Shown here in pieces: positions 5,442 to 14,758 of a stretch of DNA of 18,718 nt. A model generated the notes under the pieces. The model did no database searches and was not told the origin of the DNA. It saw only the letters and a list, made by a program, of their open reading frames with translations. The DNA is from JAERML01 sp035687895 (GTDB taxonomy: Bacteria > Bacteroidota > Ignavibacteria > UBA10030 > UBA6906). Position numbers and translations under genes: made by a program. Location: assembly GCA_035687895.1 (NCBI GenBank), contig DASRUE010000128.1, positions 1 through 18,718 on the forward strand. Direction: 5' to 3'. Position 1 is the stretch's first letter, and the number at the start of each line of letters is the position of its first letter.

Positions 5442-5993
5442 ATGCGAAAAGTCAAAGCCAAGATCATAGATGAGGCGGGGTTTGAGCGGACCGTCACCCG
5501 TCTCGCCCATGAGATCCTTGAGAAAAACAAAGGCGCGTCCGAGATCGTGATTGTCGGGATCAAGACCCGCGGAGCACATCTCGCGAAGCGGATCGCCACG
5601 AAGATCGAGCAGGTGGAACATATCAAGCTGAACATCGGCTCGCTTGACATTACCCTGTACCGCGATGACCTGCTCGGAAAGCTTGAACAGCCGGAGTTTA
5701 AAGGGACCGATATCATCTTTGATATCTCGGACAAACACGTCATACTGATCGATGACGTTCTGTACACCGGAAGAACAATCCGCGCTGCTCTGGATGAACT
5801 GATCGACCTCGGTCGGCCCCGCACGATCCAGCTTGCGGTATTGGTGGACCGCGGTCACCGCCAGCTGCCGATCAAGGCGGACTATGTCGGCAAGAATATA
5901 CCAACAGCACCCGACGAATCCATCCGCGTGCATTTGAAAGAAACCGATGGTGAGGACGTTGTTCTTCTCATGCATCCTGAACTACCAGACTGA
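5442..5993 (+). CDS. pyrR: PyrR: pyr operon attenuator / uracil phosphoribosyltransferase
   Basis: 183 residues, the usual PyrR length. It binds pyr leader RNA in response to UMP and terminates transcription; most members also convert uracil and PRPP to UMP. It has a type I phosphoribosyltransferase fold with the PRPP loop VILIDDVLYTGRT at residues 100-112. Other conserved parts are VGIKTRGAHLAKR near 38-50, GSLDITLYRDDL near 66-77 and VDRGHRQLPIKADYVGKNIPT near 134-154. ATG 5442 follows CCGGAGAAA at normal distance; an upstream in-frame ATG at 5397 lies just after the terminator T-run and adds 15 residues unlike the family. It heads pyrR-pyrB-pyrC and should be autoregulated by the site at 5291-5318. 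I saw no promoter between tRNA-Val and the leader. Confidence 0.97.
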   Translation: MRKVKAKIIDEAGFERTVTRLAHEILEKNKGASEIVIVGIKTRGAHLAKRIATKIEQVEHIKLNIGSLDITLYRDDLLGKLEQPEFKGTDIIFDISDKHVILIDDVLYTGRTIRAALDELIDLGRPRTIQLAVLVDRGHRQLPIKADYVGKNIPTAPDESIRVHLKETDGEDVVLLMHPELPD

Positions 5994-6005
5994 GGGAGAA
6001 ACCGT

Positions 6006-6926
6006 ATGCCGCTGCAAAGCAGACACTTGCTCGGGCTGGATGGAATGTCCAGGGATGACATCCAGCTTATTCTCGACACTGCCGTTTCATTCAGAGAAGT
6101 TCTCGAGCGGCCAATCAAGAAAGTTCCGCCCCTCACGGGGAAGACCATTGCCAACATGTTTTTCGAGAACTCAACTCGCACACGGTTTTCGTTTGAGCTG
6201 GCCGAGCGGAGGCTCTCTGCCGATGTGCTGGGTTTCCAGTCGGGAGGAAGCAGTGTGAGCAAAGGGGAGACGCTGAAGGACACTGCCCGGAACATCGAGG
6301 CGATGAAAGTCGATATGGTGGTGATGCGGCACTCGGCATCAGGAGCTCCTCACTATCTTTCCACGATCATCGAGGCGAACGTCATCAACGCCGGAGATGG
6401 AGGGCACGAACACCCCACACAGGCGCTGCTTGACATGTACACAATCCGGGAGAAGCACGGGAAGCTCGATGGTCTGCATGTTTGCATCATCGGAGACATT
6501 TCCCATAGCCGTGTTGCCCGGTCGAACATTTATGGCCTGAAGACCATGGGTGCGCGCGTCTCGGTGTGCGGTCCCGCCACCATGATGCCGAGAGATATCG
6601 AGCGCCTCGGTGTGGAAGTCTACCACCATGTGGATGATGTGCTTCCATCGGTCGATGTGGTCAACGTCCTCCGGATTCAGTTGGAACGGGATGCCGGCCG
6701 TCTCTTCCCTTCGCTCCGGGAGTACCATAACTACTACGGCATCACGCGTCAACGCCTGGAAAAAACGGGAAAGCCGATCACCATCATGCATCCCGGACCA
6801 ATCAACCGTGACGTTGAATTGTCCGCTGACGTGGCAGATGGTGAACATTCAGTAATCCTCCAGCAGGTATTGAACGGCGTAGCGATCCGTATGGCGGTCC
6901 TTTATCTGTTAGCAACAAGAAATTGA
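6006..6926 (+). CDS. pyrB: Aspartate carbamoyltransferase catalytic subunit
   Basis: 306 residues, normal for the catalytic chain. It joins carbamoyl phosphate and aspartate to make carbamoyl aspartate, the committed step of pyrimidine synthesis, in the cytoplasm as a trimer. The carbamoyl-phosphate loop is STRTR at residues 55-60. HPTQAL is at 136-141, a GDISHSRVARSN motif lies near 162, and HPGPINRD is at 262-269. No regulatory chain gene (pyrI) follows, and control at the RNA level by PyrR agrees with that. It starts 12 bases after pyrR with GAGGGAGA as ribosome binding site. The next gene is dihydroorotase, the next enzyme of the pathway. Confidence 0.98.
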   Translation: MPLQSRHLLGLDGMSRDDIQLILDTAVSFREVLERPIKKVPPLTGKTIANMFFENSTRTRFSFELAERRLSADVLGFQSGGSSVSKGETLKDTARNIEAMKVDMVVMRHSASGAPHYLSTIIEANVINAGDGGHEHPTQALLDMYTIREKHGKLDGLHVCIIGDISHSRVARSNIYGLKTMGARVSVCGPATMMPRDIERLGVEVYHHVDDVLPSVDVVNVLRIQLERDAGRLFPSLREYHNYYGITRQRLEKTGKPITIMHPGPINRDVELSADVADGEHSVILQQVLNGVAIRMAVLYLLATRN

Positions 6927-6949
6927 CTTCACTAATGTGAGCGAACCTT

Positions 6950-8227
6950 ATGCATCTGGTCTTGAAAGGTGGAAGAGTTATCGACCCGGTCTCCGGGCGC
7001 GACGAAGTCATGGATCTGCAGATTGTTGACGGCAGAATTACCAAAATGGCCGTGAACATCGTGGCACCGGCGGCGCAGGTTGTCGATATGAAAGGGAAGG
7101 TCGTCGCGCCGGGATTCATCGACATGCACGTTCATCTCAGGGAACCGGGTTTCGAGCATAAAGAAACAATCCTGACCGGATGCACCTCTGCTGCGGCAGG
7201 AGGCTTTACGGCCGTGTGCTGCATGCCGAATACGAACCCAGCCATCGACGACGAGTCGGTGGTGGAGTTCATCCAGGCGAAGGCAAAGATTGCACTCAAC
7301 GGGTTGGTTGATGTTTATCCCATTGCTGCTGTCACGAACGGCCGCAAGGGAGAGCACCTTGCACCATTGGCCGAACTGGCTTCTGCGGGAGCGGTCGCCT
7401 TCACGGATGATGGCGATCCAGTGCATGATGCGGAGATCATGCGTCGTGCTCTTGAATATGCGCAGATGTTCAATCGTCCCATCATCCAGCATGCGCAGGA
7501 TATGCCCATGACAAAAGGTGGCGTGATGAACGAGGGGCTTACCGCAACTGAACTCGGTCTCCCCGGTATGCCCTCCATCGCGGAGGATGTGATGGTCTCA
7601 CGCGATATCAGTTTGGCGCAGTACACGGGTGGACAGTATCATCTTGCGCACATGAGCACAGCAGGGGCGGCGGGTTTGATCCGCCAGGCGAAGGCGGCGG
7701 GGTTGAAGGTAACATGTGAAGTGACGCCGCACCACTTTACGCTGACGGACGATGTTGTTCGTTCGTATGATACGAACACGAAGATGAACCCTCCTCTTCG
7801 GACGAAGGAAGACGTGGAGGCGATGAAAGAGGCTCTGAGGGATGGGACGATAGATGTCATTGCCACCGACCATGCGCCGCATTCATTCGACGAGAAGCAG
7901 GTGGAATTCCAGGCAGCGCCATTCGGGATTGTCGGGCTGGAGACCGCGATCGGGCTGGCAATCACCGGACTCGTGGCGACAAAACTTCTCTCACTCTCTC
8001 AACTCATCGAGAAATTCTCAGTGAATCCCCGCCGCATCCTCCGCCTGCCCGAGATTAGGATCGCCGAAGGAGAAATTGCCAATCTGACACTGATCGATCC
8101 GGCCTTCCAGTGGATCGTGGATCCCACACAATTCAAATCGAAGTCCAAGAACTCTCCCTTCGGTGGATACCGCCTGACCGGCAAATCGGTCGGGGTTATC
8201 AACAATGGACAGGTACTCCTTTCGTAA
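6950..8227 (+). CDS. pyrC: Dihydroorotase, class I
   Basis: 425 residues, typical of class I bacterial enzymes. It reversibly cyclises carbamoyl aspartate to dihydroorotate. Metal ligands seen are His60 and His62 (DMHVHLREPG), His181 (IQHAQD), His234 (LAHMST) and Asp307 (ATDHAPH). FTDDG at 151-155 supplies the bridging aspartate that class I enzymes use instead of a carbamylated lysine. PNTNPAIDDE (93-102) and the substrate-side HLREPG arginine are also present. It starts 23 bases after pyrB with only a weak ribosome binding site, so it is probably cotranscribed. Class I dihydroorotases often associate with the carbamoyltransferase; the adjacency is consistent with this. Confidence 0.97.
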   Translation: MHLVLKGGRVIDPVSGRDEVMDLQIVDGRITKMAVNIVAPAAQVVDMKGKVVAPGFIDMHVHLREPGFEHKETILTGCTSAAAGGFTAVCCMPNTNPAIDDESVVEFIQAKAKIALNGLVDVYPIAAVTNGRKGEHLAPLAELASAGAVAFTDDGDPVHDAEIMRRALEYAQMFNRPIIQHAQDMPMTKGGVMNEGLTATELGLPGMPSIAEDVMVSRDISLAQYTGGQYHLAHMSTAGAAGLIRQAKAAGLKVTCEVTPHHFTLTDDVVRSYDTNTKMNPPLRTKEDVEAMKEALRDGTIDVIATDHAPHSFDEKQVEFQAAPFGIVGLETAIGLAITGLVATKLLSLSQLIEKFSVNPRRILRLPEIRIAEGEIANLTLIDPAFQWIVDPTQFKSKSKNSPFGGYRLTGKSVGVINNGQVLLS

Positions 8228-8239
8228 GGCCAGCTTCAA

Positions 8240-8278
8240 CTCGCCCGTTTGCATCGTCCTTTAATGTGGACGGGTGAG
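8240..8278 (+). terminator. Hairpin after pyrC, possible terminator without a T run
   Basis: CTCGCCCGT (8240-8248) pairs with ACGGGTGAG (8270-8278), nine pairs with one G-U, 13 bases after the pyrC stop. No T tract follows, so it may be a 3'-end stabiliser or weak terminator rather than a classical one. Confidence 0.35.
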
Positions 8279-8424
8279 CAGTATCCGCTACACACAGGCA
8301 TTTGCTTCGCCCACTCACCCCTCAATTCAGACGGATTATCCCTTCCTTGTGCCCAGACCCAATGGCACATCGTTTGAATTCATTCCCTCGTAGCAAGTTC
8401 AATCGAGAGAGAGGATGTTCGCAG

Positions 8425-9222
8425 ATGAAGCTCGCACTACCACTGACTTTCGCCATTGTGTTTGGATTCTCAGGATGTGATCGCATTATCGATGCGGACC
8501 ACAATCCGCCGCAAGAGCCTTCGGGCATGTGGACGGAGACCGGCGACAATTTCATCGAAGTCTTCTGGGTGGACAACCCGGAGAACGATGTGGCAGGATA
8601 CAACGTTTTCGTCAGCAGCAGCTACAACGGAAGATACGAGTTGATCGGCTCGGCTCGAACGCCGTACTTTCTGGATGAGGGCGCACAAAACGGCAGCACA
8701 TACTATTATGCCGTCACTGCGTTTGACTACGAGGGGAACGAGAGCGATCTCAGCAGGGACGTCGTCTATGACATCCCGAGGCCGGAAGGGTACAATGTCA
8801 TTCTGAATGACCGGTATCAGCTTCCTGGATACGCAGGGTATGACTTCTCAGAATACACTGTCCGTTCGTACAGTGATCTGTATACCGACATGTTCTTCGA
8901 GTACTCCAACGGTCAATACTTAATGCGCGTACGATCAGACTCCGACATTCAGGATCTTGGTCCGACAGGCTCGGTGCTGGAGATTAAGAGGGCACCAACG
9001 AGTGGATGGTCCGCATCTCATGCCGTTTCTCTGGTTGTCGGTCATACTTATGTAGTCTGGACGTGGGATGATCATTACGCAAAGTTTCGTGTATCGGGAC
9101 TTTCTCCGAACCGCGTGGTGTTCGACTGGGTGTACCAGTTACAAGAGTCCAACCCCATGCTGAAGGGTGTGTCAGGAGGAGGCGTCGCGCGACGGACAGT
9201 TCATTCCGATCGATTGCAGTAG
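8425..9222 (+). CDS. FN3-domain lipoprotein with a shared C-terminal domain
   Basis: 265 residues. The signal is of lipoprotein type: MKLALPLTFAIVFGFSGC with the lipid-carrying Cys18. Residues 30-112 look like a fibronectin type III domain (WTETGDNFIEVFWVDNP, then YYYAVTAFDYEGNES). Residues 118-240 form a second domain that closely matches the C-terminus of the protein at 9408-10178, with shared LPGY(A/S)G(Y/F)DFS, (S/E)IQDLG and RVVFDWV. The family is otherwise unknown to me. I chose ATG 8425 because a purine-rich GAGAGAGAGGA precedes it and it gives a clean lipobox; the longer frame from 8302 would bury the signal. It follows the pyr operon after about 200 bases and is probably a separate unit. 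Its likely place is the outer or inner membrane surface. Confidence 0.85.
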   Translation: MKLALPLTFAIVFGFSGCDRIIDADHNPPQEPSGMWTETGDNFIEVFWVDNPENDVAGYNVFVSSSYNGRYELIGSARTPYFLDEGAQNGSTYYYAVTAFDYEGNESDLSRDVVYDIPRPEGYNVILNDRYQLPGYAGYDFSEYTVRSYSDLYTDMFFEYSNGQYLMRVRSDSDIQDLGPTGSVLEIKRAPTSGWSASHAVSLVVGHTYVVWTWDDHYAKFRVSGLSPNRVVFDWVYQLQESNPMLKGVSGGGVARRTVHSDRLQ

Positions 9223-9348
9223 TGATCAACCTCGCCCGTTGGGTCGCAGGGAGGATCTGTGCTGAGGGTGAGGGGACAACAGTGGAGCATTCGGGTGCTG
9301 TGCATACGGACTTGATGGTGGCCGGATGTACGGTGCCCAGCTCCATTG

Positions 9349-9378
9349 TTGCTTTATTGACTTTCTCGGCGGTATAAG
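9349..9378 (+). promoter_or_regulatory. Candidate promoter TTGCTT-N18-TATAAG
   Basis: TTGCTT (9349-9354) and TATAAG (9373-9378) are 18 bases apart and 30 bases before the start codon at 9408. The spacing is one base longer than at the other promoter-like sites in the window. It would drive the operon from 9408 to 15504. Confidence 0.4.
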
Positions 9379-9407
9379 TTACTTTGCCAACAGTCGGAGG
9401 CTTTACG

Positions 9408-10178
9408 ATGCAAATCCGTGTCTTAGTTGTCCTTAGCCTTCTCGCTTTACTTCTCTCGCTCCCCCTTTTGGCACAGGAGCGGGGCCGGGGAGGGAGGCCC
9501 ACGGCGCCTTCTGATTCAAAACTGGTGCGAGCACCGGAAGGAACCAGGGAGCGTCCAGTGAGTGTCCCGCCTGCAGCAGTTACGACCCCACATCCTTTGC
9601 CACCAGCAACCCGACCATCTCCATCGTATGACCCGTATCCTTCTCCCATCTATGTTCCGACAGTAGAGGTTATACCTACGTGCTACGTCGGTCGGGCAAC
9701 AGAACCGCCGCTCCCTGTTGTACTGTTCTCCGGTGGAAGAGAGGGATTTGGTGTTGTGTTAGGTGACTACGAAGTATTACCTGGGTATTCCGGCTTCGAC
9801 TTCTCTGACGAGAAGTGCCTTCCATTTGACGACCCGGCCGCCGACATTTTCTTTGAGGATGCAGGAGGTACCTCGTACATGGTCGTTGGGGAAGACGGCG
9901 AAATCCAGGACCTGGGCCAGACAGCTTCGCTTGGTGAGATCAATGCGCTCCGGATGGTGGAATGGTCCCGCTCGCACGACGTTGTGCTGGAGGAAAGGCG
10001 TTCGTATGTCGTTAAGACGTGGGAGGGTCGCTACGCGATGTTCAGGGTGGTAAGTCTTGTTCCCGATCGTGTTGTCTTTGATTGGGTCCTCGGGCGGCGA
10101 GAGGATGTGATCACGAAGGTCGCTGATGTTCCCCGCCCCACGACACGGCTTGCAACAAGAGTGAAGTTCTCCCGATGA
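9408..10178 (+). CDS. Secreted protein sharing the C-terminal domain of its upstream neighbour
   Basis: 256 residues. Residues 1-22 are a signal peptide with a Leu-rich core ending LPLLA before QERG. Residues 23-100 are a Pro-, Arg- and Thr-rich low-complexity linker. Residues 113-235 form the domain shared with the lipoprotein at 8425-9222. Matched blocks include LPGYSGFDFS, DIFFE, EIQDLGQTASLGEI, WSRSHDVVL, YVVKTW and PDRVVFDWV. The pair arose by duplication of this domain on different N-terminal parts: a lipid anchor with FN3 in one, a soluble proline-rich stalk here. The start is set by GGAGG (9396-9400) seven bases before ATG 9408. The next gene starts 25 bases after the stop, so it probably leads an operon with the DUF4783-like protein and the sensor kinase. 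Function unknown. Confidence 0.82.
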   Translation: MQIRVLVVLSLLALLLSLPLLAQERGRGGRPTAPSDSKLVRAPEGTRERPVSVPPAAVTTPHPLPPATRPSPSYDPYPSPIYVPTVEVIPTCYVGRATEPPLPVVLFSGGREGFGVVLGDYEVLPGYSGFDFSDEKCLPFDDPAADIFFEDAGGTSYMVVGEDGEIQDLGQTASLGEINALRMVEWSRSHDVVLEERRSYVVKTWEGRYAMFRVVSLVPDRVVFDWVLGRREDVITKVADVPRPTTRLATRVKFSR

Positions 10179-10203
10179 CAGTGTCATGAAGGAATTGTGT
10201 TTG

Positions 10204-10800
10204 ATGAAAACAGCTATTGTATTGTTGGTAATTGCGGTATTCAGTGCGAATGCCACATTCTCGCAGGAGCAGGACGAGGCAAGAGAACCCCGTCGCGACA
10301 CCCAGCAGAAGTTGGAACGTTCGCGTCGTGAGGCAAAGGAGCCTGTGCATGTTCTGGAACCACCTGTGATCCGCCCGGGTCGTGAAGGCCGCGAGAATAT
10401 GCAGGTTCAGGGCAGGACAGATTCAGTGGTAATCAATCAAGGTTTGGTCACGCCGCGAGAAGGCTACCGGAGGGTATTTGAAATGGTGGAGGAGGGGATT
10501 GCCAGCGGTACGGTGAACGACTTTGCTGCTTTCTTTGATTCGCAGGTGTCTGTGAATCTCCGTGGAGGGGAGAGTGGATACTATAGCGCCAATCAGACGT
10601 ATTATGTCCTGGAGAGTTATTTCAAGCTCAGGAGGTTTGGGCACTTCGAGTTCACGACGTTCGGGAAATCGGAGTCGAATCCCTACGCCACGGGCAGCGC
10701 TCGGTTCACAAGCAAAGGTGGGATGGAGAACGTACAGGTGTATGTATCCTTGTCATGGGGCGGCGAGCGATGGGTGATCTCCCAATTTAAGGTTTACTAA
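10204..10800 (+). CDS. DUF4783-like secreted protein
   Basis: 198 residues with a signal peptide of about 21 residues (MKTAIVLLVIAVFSANATFS before QEQDEA). A very charged Arg/Glu-rich segment (22-70) follows, then a compact domain (about 85-198). That domain resembles DUF4783, an NTF2-like family of Bacteroidota periplasmic or surface proteins: FEMVEEGIASGTVNDFAAFF, VSVNLRGGESGYYSANQ, YYVLESYF, and a closing WVISQFKVY strand. I set the start at ATG 10204, which has AAGGA (10190-10194) at a normal distance; ATG 10186 is in frame but poorly supported. The histidine kinase gene begins seven bases after the stop, which suggests cotranscription and perhaps a sensing link, but that is inference. 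The family name is from pattern memory. Confidence 0.82.
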   Translation: MKTAIVLLVIAVFSANATFSQEQDEAREPRRDTQQKLERSRREAKEPVHVLEPPVIRPGREGRENMQVQGRTDSVVINQGLVTPREGYRRVFEMVEEGIASGTVNDFAAFFDSQVSVNLRGGESGYYSANQTYYVLESYFKLRRFGHFEFTTFGKSESNPYATGSARFTSKGGMENVQVYVSLSWGGERWVISQFKVY

Positions 10801-10807
10801 CAGATAC

Positions 10808-13800
10808 ATGAAGAACACGCTGCGCAGCCTGCTGTTTCCCGGCAGGGAGAAAAGGCGGTCCCGTTTAGTGAGGATCGTCTTTCTTGTTTGTGCCCTGTTG
10901 GTCATCTCCCTCCTGGCCGAGTTTCTTCTTGTGGGATACTACGCCCGCAATTGGGACTCGGTCGCAGAAGAGAAGTCTGAAAGGTCCCTCGACAAGGCAG
11001 AACAGACGTTCAACAGCATTCAACGCGAGACCCGGAGAACCGCCACCGAACTTGTCCAGCAGAGGCCGCTGGTTGAATACCTATCGGGAAGGATTAGCGA
11101 TCGTTCCGGCTTGTTTGATCAGGTCATCAAGGTTTCCCGTGAGCAGGGTCTTGGAGTGGAGGTTTATGACAATAAAGGGACATTGGTGGCATGGGATGGA
11201 CGGAGCGGCCCCACACACCAAAGGGAAATCCAGATTGCGCTCTCCGGACAACTTATCTCATACGTCACTCGCTCACAGATCTACTCGCAGCTCTTTGTCA
11301 TCACTCCCGTTCGCCTCAAAGGGAGAATCATCGGCGCGTTGCTGGTGCGACGCACGCTCGAGGTCAACTATCCGCTGAACAACAAATTCATAAGTAGAGC
11401 GGGTCTTGCCAATCAGCTCAGTGAAGACCTTGGTGTGACGGTCGAATTCAATTTCTCAGAAAACGCCGAGCCGAGGAAGGATGGCCGGTATGTGTCTGCC
11501 ACCTTGCACGGGATCGACAGCAGCAAGGTTGGCGTGGTAAGTGTTATGCGGCCGGCCCGGTCCTCCTACCTTGAAAGAGTCGAGCTCAGTTTTGCCCAGG
11601 TAAACGCGACCCTTGCCGTCCTCCTCCTCCTGATTGTTGTAGTAGGTCTGATCAGGCGACCGATGCTGGATATCCGGTCCGTATTTCTGCGCAGTCTTGC
11701 AGTCACGGCCACGCTCTGGCTGGCGCGGTATCTCCTGCTCTGGCTGGAGTTTCCCTCCATGGTAGTGGGAGGAGGGATCTTTGATCCGATGTATTATGCA
11801 TCGAAGTTTGGAGGGGGGCTTGCAAAGTCCATTGGTGAGCTATCGTTGACCAGTCTCTGTCTCCTCACCAATACCCTTCTCGTGACAGGATTTCTTATCG
11901 ATGGAGCCCGCGGCCGTTCTCCCTGGTGGCAACCGCGGAACGGTATTATGAGAGGGGCTGCTGCAGTGGGGGCGGTTACGCTCATCCTTCTTCTTCTCCG
12001 CGGCTATGCGGCAGTCATCCGAAGTGCGGTCTTCGACTCAGCGCTACGATATAACGATCCTGTTGTTATTGTTCCCTCATTCGAGCTGGGGCTGATGGTC
12101 GTGAATCTCTTCGTGATCAGTTTCTGTCTTATCGTCGTCGTCGTTGGCCTCACTTCGTTCATCCTCAATGTTGTTTCCCATCTTTCTTCAACCAAAACCC
12201 GGGCGGTTGTTGCGTGGAGTGTGTCGTGCGCCCTGTTTCTCATTGCCGCAATCGTCTTCGGGATGGTGCAGCCCAATCCGCTGTCATCCCTTCCGTACCG
12301 GCTCTTTTTTTGTGGAGGGATTCTCATCTTCACGTATTACCTCCATCAGCGGAGCAGACATACACACCAGGTTGCATCGCTCAGCGGGTTCCTTCTTGCG
12401 CTGGGACTCTCGGCCCTTTTTTTCTATCCTCTCCTCAACAACAACGTGCACGAGCGGGATCGCGACCGCGTGGAAGTGTTTGGCCGTGAAATGCTCCGCC
12501 CCGTCGATAGCTGGCTGACGTATGTCGTCGATGAGGCGCTTCAGGGTTTCAAGACGGAAGAAACCGCAGATCTTCTGATGCACGGCGACGACGAGGAGGT
12601 GAAACGGCTCGCATTCACGCACTGGGCACAGAGTTTGGCAAGCAGAGAGGGATACAGTTGCAACTTCACTCTTCTGGATAGTGCGGGCCGCGAACTCAGC
12701 GGATTCCTCATTGGAGCGCAGAGCCTCCCCCGTTCGTTGCCCGATTCATTAGACAATTCCCGGAACGGGCAACAGATCGTGGTGGAAGAGATCGGGACGG
12801 GTGTCAATGCCGTGAAGGTGTACTCGGGCTCAACATCCTTGTATGCGACCAACGGTGCCCTGCTTGCCACCGCGCACGTTACTGTTGCGGCCGGCCAGCA
12901 GGCGCTCTTCCGGGGGGAAAGCCCGGCAGTGCTCCGGAGTTCCGCCCAGGAGAACGTAGAATCCTTCTACCTTCCCATTACACTTTCCGAGTTCAGGAAC
13001 GACGTCCTGTTCACTTCGAATGACGATGTTTTCCCGATTGGTCACAGGCTGCCTGAAGTTACGCATCAATACTTTGCGGGCTCAAATGCCACTTCGCTCT
13101 GGGTGGATGAAACCATCGGCGATCGCTTGTTTGAGACGTTGTATGTCCGTCGCTTACCTCGGAGTGGAGAAATCATTGGGCTTAGCCTTCCCAGAATGAC
13201 ATTGCTCTGGAGGCTCTTCTCCTTTGCGAAAGTGCTTGTGTACTACACCATCGTGGTGCTTGTCGTCGTCATTGGGTTCTTTGTGGTTCAATGGTGGAGA
13301 GGAAGGCGGTACGAGATTACGTTCAGGGACAAGCTCCTTGTTGCGCTGGTGGTGACGGCCTTTGTGCCAATTGTGATTATGGCATTGTACGGACGCCTTG
13401 TTGCCCGTGAGCGGGTCAACGAGAATACCGCCCGACAGCTTGAACGAGAAATGGAATCCGTCCGTCTCGCTCTTGTCCCACGCCTTGCCCAGGCCTCCAA
13501 TTTGCCCGAAGGCTTGAGCCACGTGCTCTCTCCCGGACAATGGGCAACAGGTGTCGGTACGGACTTCAACGTGTATATCGACAACCAACTTCGGATGAGC
13601 AGCAGACCTGAGCTCTACGAAGTAGAAATTTTGGACCGCCGCCTGAGCGGGAGTGCCTACTCAAACTCGGTTATCAAAGGAAAGAGGTTCTTTGTCGAAA
13701 AGGAGAACATTGGCTCCTATCAATATGCGGTTGGGTACAGACCCGTGGTCGGTGATGAGGGTGAAGTTCTCGCGATTGTCTCGGTGCCAACGCTGTATCG

Positions 13801-14758
13801 GTTGGATGAATTGAACGAAGAGGTGGCGCGGCAGAACGCGATCATCTTTGGCATCTATACCGTAATGCTGTTCCTGATCATGATTGTTGCCACCACCCTC
13901 GCAAATCGGATTGCCGCGCCTATTCACAGCCTTACGGAAGCAACGAAGCGTGTCTCGACGGGCGACCTGAACGTAAAAGTCGGGTTGCCGGATACGAACG
14001 GAGAGATCGGCGAGTTAGTGCGCTCGTTTGAGCTCATGACGCGCGATCTTGCCAATAGTAGAGAGCACCTCGTGCGCTACGAGCGTGAAATGGCCTGGAA
14101 GGAGATGGCCAAACAAGTGGCGCATGAGATCAAGAACCCGTTGACGCCGATGAAGCTGGCCCTACAACATCTCCGCCAGACGTACCTGGACAAAGTACCG
14201 AACTTCGATCAGGTGTTTGATGAGGTGAGCAAGACTATCATCGAGCAAATCGATGCGCTCAGCCGCATTGCCACGGAGTTCTCCCATTTCGCGCGCATGC
14301 CAAATCCGCGGCTGGAGGTGTGCGACACGAATGCGATCCTGACGGAATCCATGCATCTTTTTGAAAAGGAGGCTGGTGTTCGCTTCGAACTCTACTTACA
14401 ACAGGGAATCGATCCGGTGAAGGCAGACCGTGAAGAGTTGCGGCGAGCGTTCATCAACATAATTCGGAATGGTATGCAGGCAATGAACGGCGTCGGTCAT
14501 ATGACCATTACAACCAGACAACAGGGCCGCATGGTTGCAATCAGAATCCGCGATTATGGTCCGGGGATTCCGGAGGAGATCAAAGCAAGGCTCTTCCAGC
14601 CGAATTTTTCCACCAAGACAGATGGGATGGGGCTTGGTCTGGCGATTGTTAAGAAGACAATTGACGACCTGAACGGAACGATCACCATTGAGAGTATCCA
14701 CGGCGACGGCACGACTGTCACGATTGTTCTTCCCGCTGTACAGGGGGACGTCGCATGA
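10808..14758 (+). CDS. Very large NtrY-like membrane histidine kinase
   Basis: 1316 residues; NtrY-type kinases are usually about 700-770. TM1 is at 22-45, then an extracytoplasmic sensor region (46-263). A block of about eight TM segments follows (265-543), then a second large external region (545-805). Two more TM segments (808-865), a third external loop (866-1010) and a last TM (1010-1035) come next. The cytoplasmic part is HAMP (about 1032-1085), the dimerisation domain with phospho-acceptor His1106 (AHEIKNPLTPMKL), and an ATPase domain. The ATPase motifs are NIIRNGMQAM (1217), DYGPGIP (1249), LFQPNFSTK and GMGLGLAIVKKT. All kinase boxes look intact. No response regulator is in the window, so the partner is elsewhere. 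It ends by overlapping pgeF (ATGA). The NtrY comparison rests on the kinase core; the signal sensed is unknown, possibly envelope-related given the neighbours. Confidence 0.93.
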   Translation: MKNTLRSLLFPGREKRRSRLVRIVFLVCALLVISLLAEFLLVGYYARNWDSVAEEKSERSLDKAEQTFNSIQRETRRTATELVQQRPLVEYLSGRISDRSGLFDQVIKVSREQGLGVEVYDNKGTLVAWDGRSGPTHQREIQIALSGQLISYVTRSQIYSQLFVITPVRLKGRIIGALLVRRTLEVNYPLNNKFISRAGLANQLSEDLGVTVEFNFSENAEPRKDGRYVSATLHGIDSSKVGVVSVMRPARSSYLERVELSFAQVNATLAVLLLLIVVVGLIRRPMLDIRSVFLRSLAVTATLWLARYLLLWLEFPSMVVGGGIFDPMYYASKFGGGLAKSIGELSLTSLCLLTNTLLVTGFLIDGARGRSPWWQPRNGIMRGAAAVGAVTLILLLLRGYAAVIRSAVFDSALRYNDPVVIVPSFELGLMVVNLFVISFCLIVVVVGLTSFILNVVSHLSSTKTRAVVAWSVSCALFLIAAIVFGMVQPNPLSSLPYRLFFCGGILIFTYYLHQRSRHTHQVASLSGFLLALGLSALFFYPLLNNNVHERDRDRVEVFGREMLRPVDSWLTYVVDEALQGFKTEETADLLMHGDDEEVKRLAFTHWAQSLASREGYSCNFTLLDSAGRELSGFLIGAQSLPRSLPDSLDNSRNGQQIVVEEIGTGVNAVKVYSGSTSLYATNGALLATAHVTVAAGQQALFRGESPAVLRSSAQENVESFYLPITLSEFRNDVLFTSNDDVFPIGHRLPEVTHQYFAGSNATSLWVDETIGDRLFETLYVRRLPRSGEIIGLSLPRMTLLWRLFSFAKVLVYYTIVVLVVVIGFFVVQWWRGRRYEITFRDKLLVALVVTAFVPIVIMALYGRLVARERVNENTARQLEREMESVRLALVPRLAQASNLPEGLSHVLSPGQWATGVGTDFNVYIDNQLRMSSRPELYEVEILDRRLSGSAYSNSVIKGKRFFVEKENIGSYQYAVGYRPVVGDEGEVLAIVSVPTLYRLDELNEEVARQNAIIFGIYTVMLFLIMIVATTLANRIAAPIHSLTEATKRVSTGDLNVKVGLPDTNGEIGELVRSFELMTRDLANSREHLVRYEREMAWKEMAKQVAHEIKNPLTPMKLALQHLRQTYLDKVPNFDQVFDEVSKTIIEQIDALSRIATEFSHFARMPNPRLEVCDTNAILTESMHLFEKEAGVRFELYLQQGIDPVKADREELRRAFINIIRNGMQAMNGVGHMTITTRQQGRMVAIRIRDYGPGIPEEIKARLFQPNFSTKTDGMGLGLAIVKKTIDDLNGTITIESIHGDGTTVTIVLPAVQGDVA

